The notes under the pieces were generated by a model, which was given only the letters and a program-made list of their open reading frames with translations, made no database searches and was not told where the DNA came from. Both the position numbers and the translations under genes were made by a program. Shown piece by piece: positions 28,197 through 35,791 of a stretch of DNA of 42,835 nucleotides. How positions within the stretch are numbered: the first letter of the stretch is position 1; each line of letters starts with the position of its first letter. Source of the DNA: Deltaproteobacteria bacterium (GTDB lineage: Bacteria; Desulfobacterota; Desulfobacteria; Desulfobacterales; Desulfosarcinaceae); the NCBI GenBank assembly GCA_020444075.1, contig JAHLLR010000046.1, forward strand, positions 1 through 42,835, read 5' to 3'.

Positions 28197-28440
28197 CTCA
28201 ATTAACAAATCTCAAATAAATTTCAAATTACAATGTCCAAATCTCAAAGAAGGGCAAAACAAACAGTTGATTGTCATCCCCGTGAAGACGGGGATCCATA
28301 AGATTCAAATAGTTATAGATAGCGCTAAAGCTTCACTGCGTGCACCCGCCTCCGCGGGAATGACACCTCGGAGACTTTTTACGAGGCCATCAATTTTGAA
28401 TTTGGTAATTGAGATTTATTTATCATTTGTTTTTATTTTT
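28197..28440. repeat. Nested inverted repeat filling the cobU-cbiP gap
   Basis: This is nearly all of the 306 nt between cobU and cbiP. The outer AT-rich arms are imperfect inverted copies: AACAAATCTCAAATAAATTT at 28204-28223, and the same theme on the minus strand within 28397-28435. Inside lies a GC-rich pair: TGTCATCCCCGTGAAGACGG at 28272-28291 continuing into GGGATCC, and, inverted, CCCGCCTCCGCGGGAATGAC ending near 28364. Both can fold into local hairpins. The last codons of cbiP (KNKNK and the stop) lie inside the outer right arm. A related AT-rich copy lies at 34571-34646. Confidence 0.75.
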
Positions 28441-29961
28441 GACCTTCACCAGGTTGCTGATCCGTTCCATATCCACATGGCGCCCGAAATGATCCGCCAG
28501 CAGGGCGTATTGCTGCATTTTAGCCTCCAGACCACCGGCGGCCGGCACGTCAATGCCGGTAATCCCTACCGTCGTCAGCCACTGGGAAATCAGTGCCGGG
28601 GTGTCGAACAAACCGTGCATGTAGGTGCCTATGGCCCGCCCATTTTCAATCGTACACCCGTCGGCGTCCTTGACGGCCTTGCCGTTTCTTTCATGGAGCA
28701 TCAGCAGAGGGTTTCCGCCGTGCAACCGGGTCTGGCCCATATGGATCTCATAACCGGTTCCCCGGATGCCGTTCCAGGAAAAGCGGCTGAGGGTCGTGGT
28801 CTTGGGTGCCTGGAGCACGGTTTCCACCGGCAACAGGCCCAGGCCGGCAGTTGCTCCCGGTTGGCCTTCCAGCCCGTCGGGATCGTGGACCCGGGTTCCC
28901 ATCATCTGATAGCCGCCGCAGATGCCGGTGATGTGGCCGCCGCCGGCGTTGAAGTCGGCGATCCGGGATCTCCAGCCGCTGGTTTCAAGCCATTCCAGGT
29001 CGAAGCGGGTATTTTTGGATCCCGGCAGGATCACCGCGGAAAAGGCGGTGAGATCCTGGGGCGTTTCCACAAAGTGGAGGGTCAATCCCGCGAGCCCCCG
29101 CAGCGGGTCGAAATCGGTGAAGTTTGAAATATGGGGGATGCGGACCACCGCCACCGCGGGCATGCCATCTGTTTTCACAGCAACGGTTCCGGGGCGTTCG
29201 ATGACCACCGAGTCTTCCGGGTCGATGCGGATGTGGTCATACCAGGGCAGCACGCCGAATACCGGCAGTCCGGTTCTTTCTTCGATCCATTGCACCCCGT
29301 CCGCGAACAGCCGCAGATCCCCGCGGAAGCGGTTGATGATGAATCCGGCCACCCGGTCGCGGAAGTGGCGGGGAAGGCAGTCCAACGTGCCCACCAACTG
29401 GGCGAAGATGCCGCCGCGGTGGATATCTCCGACCAGGATTACCGGGGCATCGGCATATTCGGCCATGGGAAGATTGACGATATCGTGGGCCAGAAGGTTC
29501 ACTTCGGCGCAGGAGCCGGCACCTTCCATCACCACCAGATCGTATTTGGATCGCAGGCGGTCCAGTGCTTCGTTGGCGGTCTGCACCAGGCGGGCTTTCT
29601 TCTGATGGTAATCCATGGCCGTCTGGTTGCCGATGGCCTCGCCCAGGAGCACCACCTGCGAGCCCACGTCACTGGTGGGCTTGAGCAGAATCGGGTTCAT
29701 GTCTACGTGGGGGGCGATTCCGGCAGCCTCGGCCTGGACGATCTGAGCCCGGCCCATTTCCAGCCCCTCCGGAGTGACCCCGGAATTGTTGGACATGTTC
29801 TGCGCCTTATAGGGCGCCACCCGCAACCCCCGGTCCGCAAAAAGCCTGCACAGGGCGGCGGCGATGACGCTTTTTCCGACGTCGGAACCGGTGCCCAGCA
29901 CGGCGAGGCAGGGGGCGGGGGCTGGGTTAAGTTGGTTTATTTTTTGATCAGGAAGTACCAA
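28423..29961 (-). CDS. cbiP: Cobyric acid synthase (glutamine-hydrolysing)
   Basis: 512 residues. It amidates four carboxyl side chains of adenosylcobyrinic a,c-diamide. The N-terminal dethiobiotin-synthetase-like ATPase shows VLGTGSDVGKSVIAAALCRL, APYKAQNMSNNSGVTPEG and MNPILLKPTSDVGSQVV. The C-terminal class I glutamine amidotransferase domain has VILPGSKNTR and the Cys nucleophile in GHITGICGGYQMMG. The start is a TTG at 29961 with AAGGTG 8 nt upstream; there is no in-frame ATG before the ATPase motif. The partner cbiA (a,c-diamide synthase) is not in the window. Confidence 0.95.
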   Translation of the reverse strand: MVLPDQKINQLNPAPAPCLAVLGTGSDVGKSVIAAALCRLFADRGLRVAPYKAQNMSNNSGVTPEGLEMGRAQIVQAEAAGIAPHVDMNPILLKPTSDVGSQVVLLGEAIGNQTAMDYHQKKARLVQTANEALDRLRSKYDLVVMEGAGSCAEVNLLAHDIVNLPMAEYADAPVILVGDIHRGGIFAQLVGTLDCLPRHFRDRVAGFIINRFRGDLRLFADGVQWIEERTGLPVFGVLPWYDHIRIDPEDSVVIERPGTVAVKTDGMPAVAVVRIPHISNFTDFDPLRGLAGLTLHFVETPQDLTAFSAVILPGSKNTRFDLEWLETSGWRSRIADFNAGGGHITGICGGYQMMGTRVHDPDGLEGQPGATAGLGLLPVETVLQAPKTTTLSRFSWNGIRGTGYEIHMGQTRLHGGNPLLMLHERNGKAVKDADGCTIENGRAIGTYMHGLFDTPALISQWLTTVGITGIDVPAAGGLEAKMQQYALLADHFGRHVDMERISNLVKVKNKNK

Positions 29962-29997
29962 CGACTTTGCACCTTCAAATGGTGTGGTGTGAAAATA

Positions 29998-30083
29998 GTT
30001 TTAACTGTTAAGTTGATGATCAGATCGATTATTACTCATAGAAAACGATAGAATATATTAACTTTAAACTTAACACTCAAAAC
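29998..30083. repeat. Inverted repeat in the cobO-cbiP gap
   Basis: GTTTTAACTGTTAAGTT (29998-30014) and AACTTAACACTCAAAAC (30067-30083) are inverted copies, matching at 15 of 17 positions. They flank about 52 nt of AT-rich sequence and together nearly fill the 126-nt gap between cobO and cbiP. No T tract marks it as a terminator. Confidence 0.6.
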
Positions 30084-30087
30084 GCTT

Positions 30088-30612
30088 TTATTTCTCAATC
30101 CCAACGCGGGCGGCCACCCCAGCCTGGTAGTAGTGCTTGACGGCTTTCATTTCCGTCACCAGATCGGCGTTGTCGATGACGCGCGCGTCCGCTCCCCGGC
30201 CGGTGATGATCAATTCCACGTCAACGGGCTTTTGAGACATGATCGCCAGAATCTCCTCAACCGGGAACAATCCGCACTTGGCCGCCACGTTGCCTTCTTC
30301 CATGATGACCACCTGGTACCGGCCGGAAGTCAGGGCGCCGCGGATAGCTTTCAGCCCCTTTTGAGCGGCCGCCACGTCTTCCGGCGACGGCTTTCCCTTG
30401 ATGAACCGGCCCAGACCGAACTGCTCCACGGTGATCCGGTCCGCCAGGCACGACAGGGCCTTGATTTCGCTGGTGTCGCCGGATTTGATGAACTGCGCGA
30501 TGTAGACTTTCAGGCCTGCGCCGGCGGCCCGCAGGGCCAACCCTAATGCGGCAGTGGTTTTTCCCTTGCCGTCACCCGTATAGACCTGAATGTAACCGTG
30601 TTTAAATGTCAT
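30088..30612 (-). CDS. cobO: Cob(I)yrinic acid a,c-diamide adenosyltransferase (CobO/BtuR type)
   Basis: A 174-residue ATP:corrinoid adenosyltransferase that adds the upper adenosyl ligand. The P-loop is YTGDGKGKTTAALGLALRAA (about 11-30), followed by VYIAQFIKSGD, VVIMEEGNVAAKCG, VELIITGRGAD and ADLVTEMKAVKHYYQAGV, as in BtuR/CobO/CobA. ATG 30612 overlaps the cbiH stop by 4 nt. A 126-nt gap with an inverted repeat follows it. Confidence 0.95.
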   Translation of the reverse strand: MTFKHGYIQVYTGDGKGKTTAALGLALRAAGAGLKVYIAQFIKSGDTSEIKALSCLADRITVEQFGLGRFIKGKPSPEDVAAAQKGLKAIRGALTSGRYQVVIMEEGNVAAKCGLFPVEEILAIMSQKPVDVELIITGRGADARVIDNADLVTEMKAVKHYYQAGVAARVGIEK

Positions 30613-31499
30613 GGGGTTGCTGTTTCCGACGTGCCGATGTCATATTTTTTGGCGTACCCACGGGGGGTAATCATAAATCCGTCGTAACTGAAAGTGGATG
30701 AATTGCCAACAAAAACGATGGTCTGCATATCCACATCACCCCGGTGAAGATCCGCCAGCGTGGTGATCGTGACCCGCTGGTTCTCCCGCATGGCGCCGGT
30801 GACGATACCCACCGGGGTGGCCGGGTCGCGGTGCCTCAGGATGATCTGTTGGGCGCGGGCCAGGTGATCGGCCCGGCGCCGGCTCTTGGGGTTGTAGATG
30901 ACAATGACAAAATCGGCCCGGGCCGCTGCGTCCACCCGGGTTTCGATGGTCTTCCAGGGCGTGAGCAGATCGCTTAAGGATATGGCGGCAAAATCATGGG
31001 TTAACGGTGCCCCCAGAAGCGACGCGCCGGCGCACAGGGCGGGGATGCCGGGCACCACCTCGACAAGCAGTCGGTCCGAATCTTCAGCTCTTTCGGAACC
31101 GCCGATGGCAATGGCCCGCTCCCGGCACATTTCCAGCACCAGGCCGGCCATGGCGTAGACTCCCGGATCCCCGCTGGAAACCACGGCACATGTGGTGCCC
31201 GACAGGGCCAGGTCCAGGGCCGCCGATACCCGGTCAACCTCTTTTTTCATGGCGGTGCTGACGATCTGCTTGCCGGTGATCAGCGGCCGGATCAGGTCGA
31301 TGTAGGTGGTGTACCCGGCAACGGCATCGACGGTTTCCAGGACACGGGCGGCGCGCTGGCTCAGGTGCTCCGGTCCGCCGGGTCCGATGCCGACGATATA
31401 TAGCCGTCGGCGGCCACCGCCACGGTGACGTTGGCCGTCTTCTGTTTGGGAACGATCAGTCGTCCCCGGTGTGTCGCCAGCAGGGCTGCGGCTTCGCAT
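30609..31499 (-). CDS. cbiH: Precorrin-3B/cobalt-factor III C17-methyltransferase (CbiH/CobJ)
   Basis: A SAM-dependent methyltransferase of the tetrapyrrole methylase family, catalysing C17 methylation and ring contraction. Motifs: LYIVGIGPGGPEHLSQRAA, DAVAGYTTYIDLI, VVSSGDPGVYAMAGLV and VVPGIPALCAGASLLGAPLT. The catalytic fold begins at LYIVGIG, about residue 33. The only upstream ATG is at 31499, with AGGAG 10 nt before it, which makes the gene overlap cbiG by 139 nt and adds about 32 Arg/Gly-rich residues. A shorter form from a non-ATG start cannot be ruled out. The end overlaps cobO by 4 nt. Confidence 0.93.
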   Translation of the reverse strand: MRSRSPAGDTPGTTDRSQTEDGQRHRGGGRRRLYIVGIGPGGPEHLSQRAARVLETVDAVAGYTTYIDLIRPLITGKQIVSTAMKKEVDRVSAALDLALSGTTCAVVSSGDPGVYAMAGLVLEMCRERAIAIGGSERAEDSDRLLVEVVPGIPALCAGASLLGAPLTHDFAAISLSDLLTPWKTIETRVDAAARADFVIVIYNPKSRRRADHLARAQQIILRHRDPATPVGIVTGAMRENQRVTITTLADLHRGDVDMQTIVFVGNSSTFSYDGFMITPRGYAKKYDIGTSETATP

Positions 31500-32446
31500 A
31501 CGCTTTTGACTCCTATGTGTTTTTCCACCACGGTCGACGGGGTGGGCACCTGCTCCACCCTGCTGAGCCGGTTACGGTTGAATATCGTTATCTTCAGGTT
31601 CAAGGACGCGGCCAGAGCCAGCAGACCGGGTTCGTCGGCTTTCAGATCCACTGTGGCCAGGGCGCGCAGGCTGGAAATGGCCAGGTTGTGGGTTCTGAAC
31701 GTTTCCACCAGCAGGTCCCGCATTTCCGCAGCATCGGTGCCTCGATTGCATCCCATTCCGGCCACCAATGATCCGGGTCGCAATACCAGCACATGGGGGG
31801 GCAGGTCAAGACGCAGGTAATCCACAAAAATACCGGCATCGTTCTGCCAGAATGCATTTACGGCAGTCGGGATTATCTGGCCTTCGGGCAGCCGGGGGGC
31901 CACCTTCCCAAAGGGATCGTGGATGAAGATCGGGTTGCCGGTGAGCAGGGCCATGTTGACATTTTTAATCGCATCGGGATTTTCGATGGTCAGTTGGTTT
32001 TCCACGGCGATGACATCGATGGCCGGCACCCGGTTGACATCGGTGGCCGTGGTGATCACCGGTAGGCCGCCGGTGGCCCGGGCAGTTTCCCGGGCCAGGG
32101 CGTTGGCCCCGCCGATGTGGCCGGAAACGAGGCTGATGGCAAATTGTCCGGCCTCGTCGCAGACCACGACAGCCGGATCCGTGGTCTTGTGGGCCAGGTG
32201 ATCAGCGATGCTGCGTACCACGATGCCCGTGGCCATAATGAAGATGTGGCGGGGGAACCTGGCGAATTGCCGGTGGACTTCATCTTTCAACCGGGCAAAG
32301 CGGATTGCGCCGTCGATGGTCGCTTTCAGTTTGTCCGATAGAAACAGGGTAATGCCGGGCATCTCTTCGGCGATGATCCGGGCCAGCCGGGCGCCGTTGG
32401 GGGTCAGTGCCCAGATGGCGGTGCGCTCTTGGGCGGTCGACTTCAC
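31361..32446 (-). CDS. cbiG: Cobalt-precorrin-5A hydrolase
   Basis: 361 residues. It opens the delta-lactone of cobalt-precorrin-5A and releases acetaldehyde, a marker of the anaerobic pathway. Motifs: IAEEMPGITLFLSDK, FIMATGIVVRSIADHL, VVVCDEAGQFAISLVSGHIG, GGANALARETARATGG and TTATDVN in the N-terminal domain. The C-terminal domain has LVAGMGCNRGTDAAEM and a conserved Cys region (GVKSVCEAAALLA). The start is a GTG overlapping the cbiF stop by 4 nt (GTGA). Confidence 0.95.
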   Translation of the reverse strand: MKSTAQERTAIWALTPNGARLARIIAEEMPGITLFLSDKLKATIDGAIRFARLKDEVHRQFARFPRHIFIMATGIVVRSIADHLAHKTTDPAVVVCDEAGQFAISLVSGHIGGANALARETARATGGLPVITTATDVNRVPAIDVIAVENQLTIENPDAIKNVNMALLTGNPIFIHDPFGKVAPRLPEGQIIPTAVNAFWQNDAGIFVDYLRLDLPPHVLVLRPGSLVAGMGCNRGTDAAEMRDLLVETFRTHNLAISSLRALATVDLKADEPGLLALAASLNLKITIFNRNRLSRVEQVPTPSTVVEKHIGVKSVCEAAALLATHRGRLIVPKQKTANVTVAVAADGYISSASDPADRST

Positions 32447-33261
32447 TGGTGGTTTTCCGCCTCACGGTAGCCGTGGGCAAAGTGGCGGTCGTAGAGTCTG
32501 GAGCGGTGAACCAGGGCCTCGAGGCTTACATCCAGCACGCGTCCGACGACCACCAGGGCCGTACGGGTGATCTTTTCTTTTTTGACGGTTTCGGCCAACT
32601 GGCCGGCGGTGGTCCAGATAATTTTCTGATCGGGCTGGCTGGCCCGGTAAACCACCGCACAAGCCCCGTCAGTTCCATAGGCCTTCGACAGGATTCGCGT
32701 CATCTCGTCGACCATGGAGATGCTCAGGTATATCGCCATGGTGGTCCGGTGGGCGGCCAGGGATGCCAAGCTTTCGCTTTCCGGCACCGGCGTCCGGCCG
32801 GCCATGCGGGTGAGAATCAGGGTCTGGGAAATCTCCGGCAGAGTATATTCGACGCCCAGGGCCGCGGCGGCGGCAAAGGCGGCGGTGACACCCGGGATTA
32901 CCGTATAGGGAATGTCGCGCTGCGACAGTTGGGCCATCTGTTCGAAAATGGCCCCGTAGAGACAGGGGTCGCCGGTGTGCAGGCGCACGACTTTCCGGCC
33001 CGCCTGCCAGGCGTCGGCCATGGTCGAAACCATTTCGTCCAGGTGCAGGCCGGCGCTGCTCAGGTGGCGGCACTCCGGCCGGGTCCATTTGAGCAGGGCC
33101 TCGGGCACCAGGGAGCCGGCGTAAACGACCAGGTCGGCTGCTGCAAGGGCCTGCTGGCCCTTTACCGTGATCAGATCCGGGTCGCCGGGGCCGGCGCCGC
33201 AGAAGATGATGGGGTTCAGGGCCGTTGGGTCTGAATTGATAAGGGCGGATGCGTGAGTCAC
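32443..33261 (-). CDS. cbiF: Precorrin-4/cobalt-precorrin-4 C11-methyltransferase (CbiF/CobM)
   Basis: About 272 residues, tetrapyrrole methylase family. Motifs: PIIFCGAGPGDPDLITVKG, VVYAGSLVPEALL, VVRLHTGDPCLYGAIFEQM, IPGVTAAFAAAAALGVEYTL and LILTRMAGRTPVPESESL. I favour the GTG at 33261, 24 nt after the cbiET stop. An ATG at 33312 would overlap cbiET and add residues that look like out-of-frame sequence. Neither start has a strong ribosome binding site. It is coupled to cbiG by a 4-nt overlap. Confidence 0.93.
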   Translation of the reverse strand: MTHASALINSDPTALNPIIFCGAGPGDPDLITVKGQQALAAADLVVYAGSLVPEALLKWTRPECRHLSSAGLHLDEMVSTMADAWQAGRKVVRLHTGDPCLYGAIFEQMAQLSQRDIPYTVIPGVTAAFAAAAALGVEYTLPEISQTLILTRMAGRTPVPESESLASLAAHRTTMAIYLSISMVDEMTRILSKAYGTDGACAVVYRASQPDQKIIWTTAGQLAETVKKEKITRTALVVVGRVLDVSLEALVHRSRLYDRHFAHGYREAENHQ

Positions 33262-33284
33262 GATGGTTGCTTTCTTTGGGCGCG

Positions 33285-34502
33285 TCAGGGGCGGCTGCCG
33301 GTGATGATCCATACGGGGTTGGCCGCTTCCAGACGGTGGCTGAAGGGCATGGGGGTTGCCCGGCTCACCTGGATCTGAACCATGTCCACGTCAAAACCGA
33401 GGTCTTCCAGGGAATGCACGGCCGTGGTGAGGTTGTCGATCAGGACCGTGTTGATCACGATAATGCCAGACGGTTTCAGGCGCTGGGCAGCCGAACGGAT
33501 AATGTCGGTCAGGGCGTTGCCACCGCCGCCGATAAACACCCGGTCCGGGGAGGGCAGGTCGGTCGTCCCTTCCGGCAGGCGGGCCTGGATGACCTGCAAG
33601 TTGCCGATGCCGAAGCGCGAGCGGTTTTCATGGATATGTCGGATCCGCCGCTCCTTTTGCTCCACGGCGTAGATTTCTCCACGGGTGACGGTCAGCCCTG
33701 CTTCGATGGATACCGAACCGCTGCCGGCACCCAGGTCCCAGAAGACCGCCCGGTCGAACAGGCGCAGCCGGGACAGGCTTACGGCCCGGACTTCAGCTTT
33801 GGTGATCAGACCCGCTTCATGGGCGAAGCGATGGTCGGGCATGCCGGAAAACAGGCTCGGGGCGGTCTGCCGAACGGGATCGGGTTTCAGGACCACCAGA
33901 TTCAGATCGGAAAAAGTCATGGCCCGCGCTTCCGCCGGCGTGGTCCGGGTGATCCGTTCGTCCGGCATACCCAGCCGTTCCAGAACGCACATGCCGACAT
34001 CCGAAAACGCATTTTCCTCCAGAAGGCCCGCCAGCCACGCAGGGCCGTGGGTCGGGTCCGTATAGACGGCCACCGTATCGCCGCCGGCCAGGTGCCGCAG
34101 CAGTTCGCCGGTGCGGTTGCGGCCATGCAGGCTCACGACGCGGACGTCCTGCCAGGGTTCGCCCAGGCGCGCAAAACCGGCCGCCACGGTGCAGACGTTG
34201 GGCAGGATGTGCACCTGATCGGCACCCAGGCGGCGAACCAGGAAAGCGCCGATGCCGTAGAACAGGGGGTCGCCCGAGGTGAGAACCACGATGGTGTTGT
34301 CGGGCATCTTCTCCTGGAGAAAATCGCCCAGTCCGTCAAGATCCCTGTCAACCCCCCGCCGTTGGCAGGCCAGATTTCCGAAGTGATCAATGAGCCGTTT
34401 CCCGCCCACAAGAATATCGGCCGCCTCGATGATTGATCGTTGTCGGAGGGTGAGGTCATCGGGGGAGACTCCCATGCCGATGATGGTGACTGGTGGGGCC
34501 AC
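33285..34502 (-). CDS. cbiET: Precorrin-6Y C5,15-methyltransferase (decarboxylating), CbiE-CbiT fusion
   Basis: A 405-residue fusion. The N-terminal CbiE half (about 1-200, TIIGMGVSPDDLT, VLTSGDPLFYGIGAFL) is a tetrapyrrole methylase for C5. The C-terminal CbiT half (about 215-405) is a Rossmann methyltransferase for C15 methylation and decarboxylation of the ring C acetate, with FWDLGAGSGSVSIEAG and DRVFIGGGGNALTDII. In many bacteria the two are separate genes; CobL-type fusions are also common. The start is GTG 34502 with AAGGA 7 nt upstream. It follows a 185-nt gap containing a dispersed AT-rich repeat. Confidence 0.95.
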   Translation of the reverse strand: MAPPVTIIGMGVSPDDLTLRQRSIIEAADILVGGKRLIDHFGNLACQRRGVDRDLDGLGDFLQEKMPDNTIVVLTSGDPLFYGIGAFLVRRLGADQVHILPNVCTVAAGFARLGEPWQDVRVVSLHGRNRTGELLRHLAGGDTVAVYTDPTHGPAWLAGLLEENAFSDVGMCVLERLGMPDERITRTTPAEARAMTFSDLNLVVLKPDPVRQTAPSLFSGMPDHRFAHEAGLITKAEVRAVSLSRLRLFDRAVFWDLGAGSGSVSIEAGLTVTRGEIYAVEQKERRIRHIHENRSRFGIGNLQVIQARLPEGTTDLPSPDRVFIGGGGNALTDIIRSAAQRLKPSGIIVINTVLIDNLTTAVHSLEDLGFDVDMVQIQVSRATPMPFSHRLEAANPVWIITGSRP

Positions 34503-34570
34503 GTGGTATCCTTTTTATTTCTGGCTCGGATAAACTGGAAAGCGAATAATTCCGAACACCAAATTTTACC

Positions 34571-34646
34571 ATCAAATAACAAATCTCAAATTTCAAATAA
34601 ATTCCAAATTATATTCAAATTTCAAAAAAGGGAAAAAACAAATTTA
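34571..34646. repeat. AT-rich dispersed repeat in the cbiD-cbiET gap
   Basis: TAACAAATCTCAAATTTCAA and the following CAAAT-rich sequence through AAAAAAGGGAAAAAACAAAT match, in the same orientation and with small gaps, the outer left arm of the repeat at 28203-28268. Internal CAAAT/TTCAAA units recur. It fills the only gap between cbiD and cbiET. Confidence 0.7.
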
Positions 34647-34687
34647 GATTTCCGCCATCCGGGCTCATGCATGAATGCGTCGCCACC

Positions 34688-35791
34688 CTAGCCCCAATCC
34701 GGTTGTGTGTCAACTGCTGGGGTACCGTCGTAATCAAAAATAACACAGCGGACGCGGACTTTGTTTTCAGAAAACCCCACCGCGCAGCGTTTGGCCTCCC
34801 CGGCTACGTGGGCGATCACCGGCAGGGCGCTTTCCTTGAGCGGGTCAAAGGCGTGTCGGGCGGTGTTGGCGGCGGCAATCCGGCGAGCCAGCGCCGGATT
34901 GCCGGTGTGCTCAAAGGTCCAGCGCGCGAGGGTTTCCAAGGTCAATTCGGATTTTGCCGCATGGGTGTGAGGGATGTTCCGGGCCATCTTTACTGCCTTA
35001 CCGAAAAAGACGGCCAGGGTTACCGATGAAAATCCGCGTTGTGCTGCTGCGGCCATGCCTGCCCGGAAGAAATCACCGATTTGAATGAAAGCCTCCTCGG
35101 CCAGCATTGGCCAGCGTTTCTGGGCAAAGCGTTCGCTGCGCCTGCCGGTGGTCAGCACCAGGTGCGTCAACCCGGCTGCCCGGGCCACATCCATGGATTT
35201 TTCGATGGTGGCTACATAGGCTTCGTGGGACATGGGGCGGACAATGCCGGTGGTGCCCAGGATGGACAGGCCGCCGAGGATTCCCAGTCTGGCGTTGAGG
35301 GTTTTTTGGGCCAGCCGCTCGCCTTCGGGAACAAATACCTCGATGTGGATGCCCGCATCGGTGGAATGGGCGTCGAGCAGCGCATTGATGCTGTTGGTGA
35401 TCATGGTGACAGGTCCCGAAGTAATTGCCGCACGTCCCGGGGGAATTTCGAGGCCGGGCTTGGTCACCACGCCGACTCCTGTTCCGCCGGTGATTCGGAC
35501 AGGCCCCCTGTCCGATCGTTTTTCCAGGGTGACCTCGGCACCGATTTCGGCGCCGTGGGTGATGTCCGGGTCGTCTCCGGCATCCTTGATCACCGTGCAG
35601 CGCGCCTTGCCAGGTTCCACCAACCGGCACTGGTGAACCGCGATCGTCGTGGTTTCACCGGTCAAGAAAGTGATTTCCACCCGCGTCGGGGTCTGACCGG
35701 TAAGCAGCAGCTGAAGGGCTGCCTTGGCGGCCGCTGCCGCTGCCGCGCCCGTAGTAAAACCCGACCTTAGCTTTCCCGTCGGTTTTTTCAA
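34688..35791 (-). CDS. cbiD: Cobalt-precorrin-5B C1-methyltransferase
   Basis: 367 residues, the C1 methyltransferase specific to the anaerobic cobamide pathway. The N-terminal signature is KLRSGFTTGAAAAAAAKAAL. Further landmarks are GDDPDITHGAEIGAEV, GVGVVTKPGLEIPPGRAAI, GTTGIVRPMSHEAYVATI and TGRRSERFAQK. The start is a TTG that overlaps the mltG stop by 4 nt (TTGA), with GAGGAAA upstream. It is the first cobamide gene in the operon. Confidence 0.95.
   Translation of the reverse strand: MKKPTGKLRSGFTTGAAAAAAAKAALQLLLTGQTPTRVEITFLTGETTTIAVHQCRLVEPGKARCTVIKDAGDDPDITHGAEIGAEVTLEKRSDRGPVRITGGTGVGVVTKPGLEIPPGRAAITSGPVTMITNSINALLDAHSTDAGIHIEVFVPEGERLAQKTLNARLGILGGLSILGTTGIVRPMSHEAYVATIEKSMDVARAAGLTHLVLTTGRRSERFAQKRWPMLAEEAFIQIGDFFRAGMAAAAQRGFSSVTLAVFFGKAVKMARNIPHTHAAKSELTLETLARWTFEHTGNPALARRIAAANTARHAFDPLKESALPVIAHVAGEAKRCAVGFSENKVRVRCVIFDYDGTPAVDTQPDWG

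Noticed and set aside
28197-28440. CRISPR array or transposase-bearing insertion sequence
   Set aside because: The repeats are inverted, not regularly spaced direct copies, and no transposase frame is present.
33249-34436. 395-codon plus-strand frame over cbiET
   Set aside because: Antisense to a certain CbiE-CbiT fusion, with composition typical of a shadow frame.
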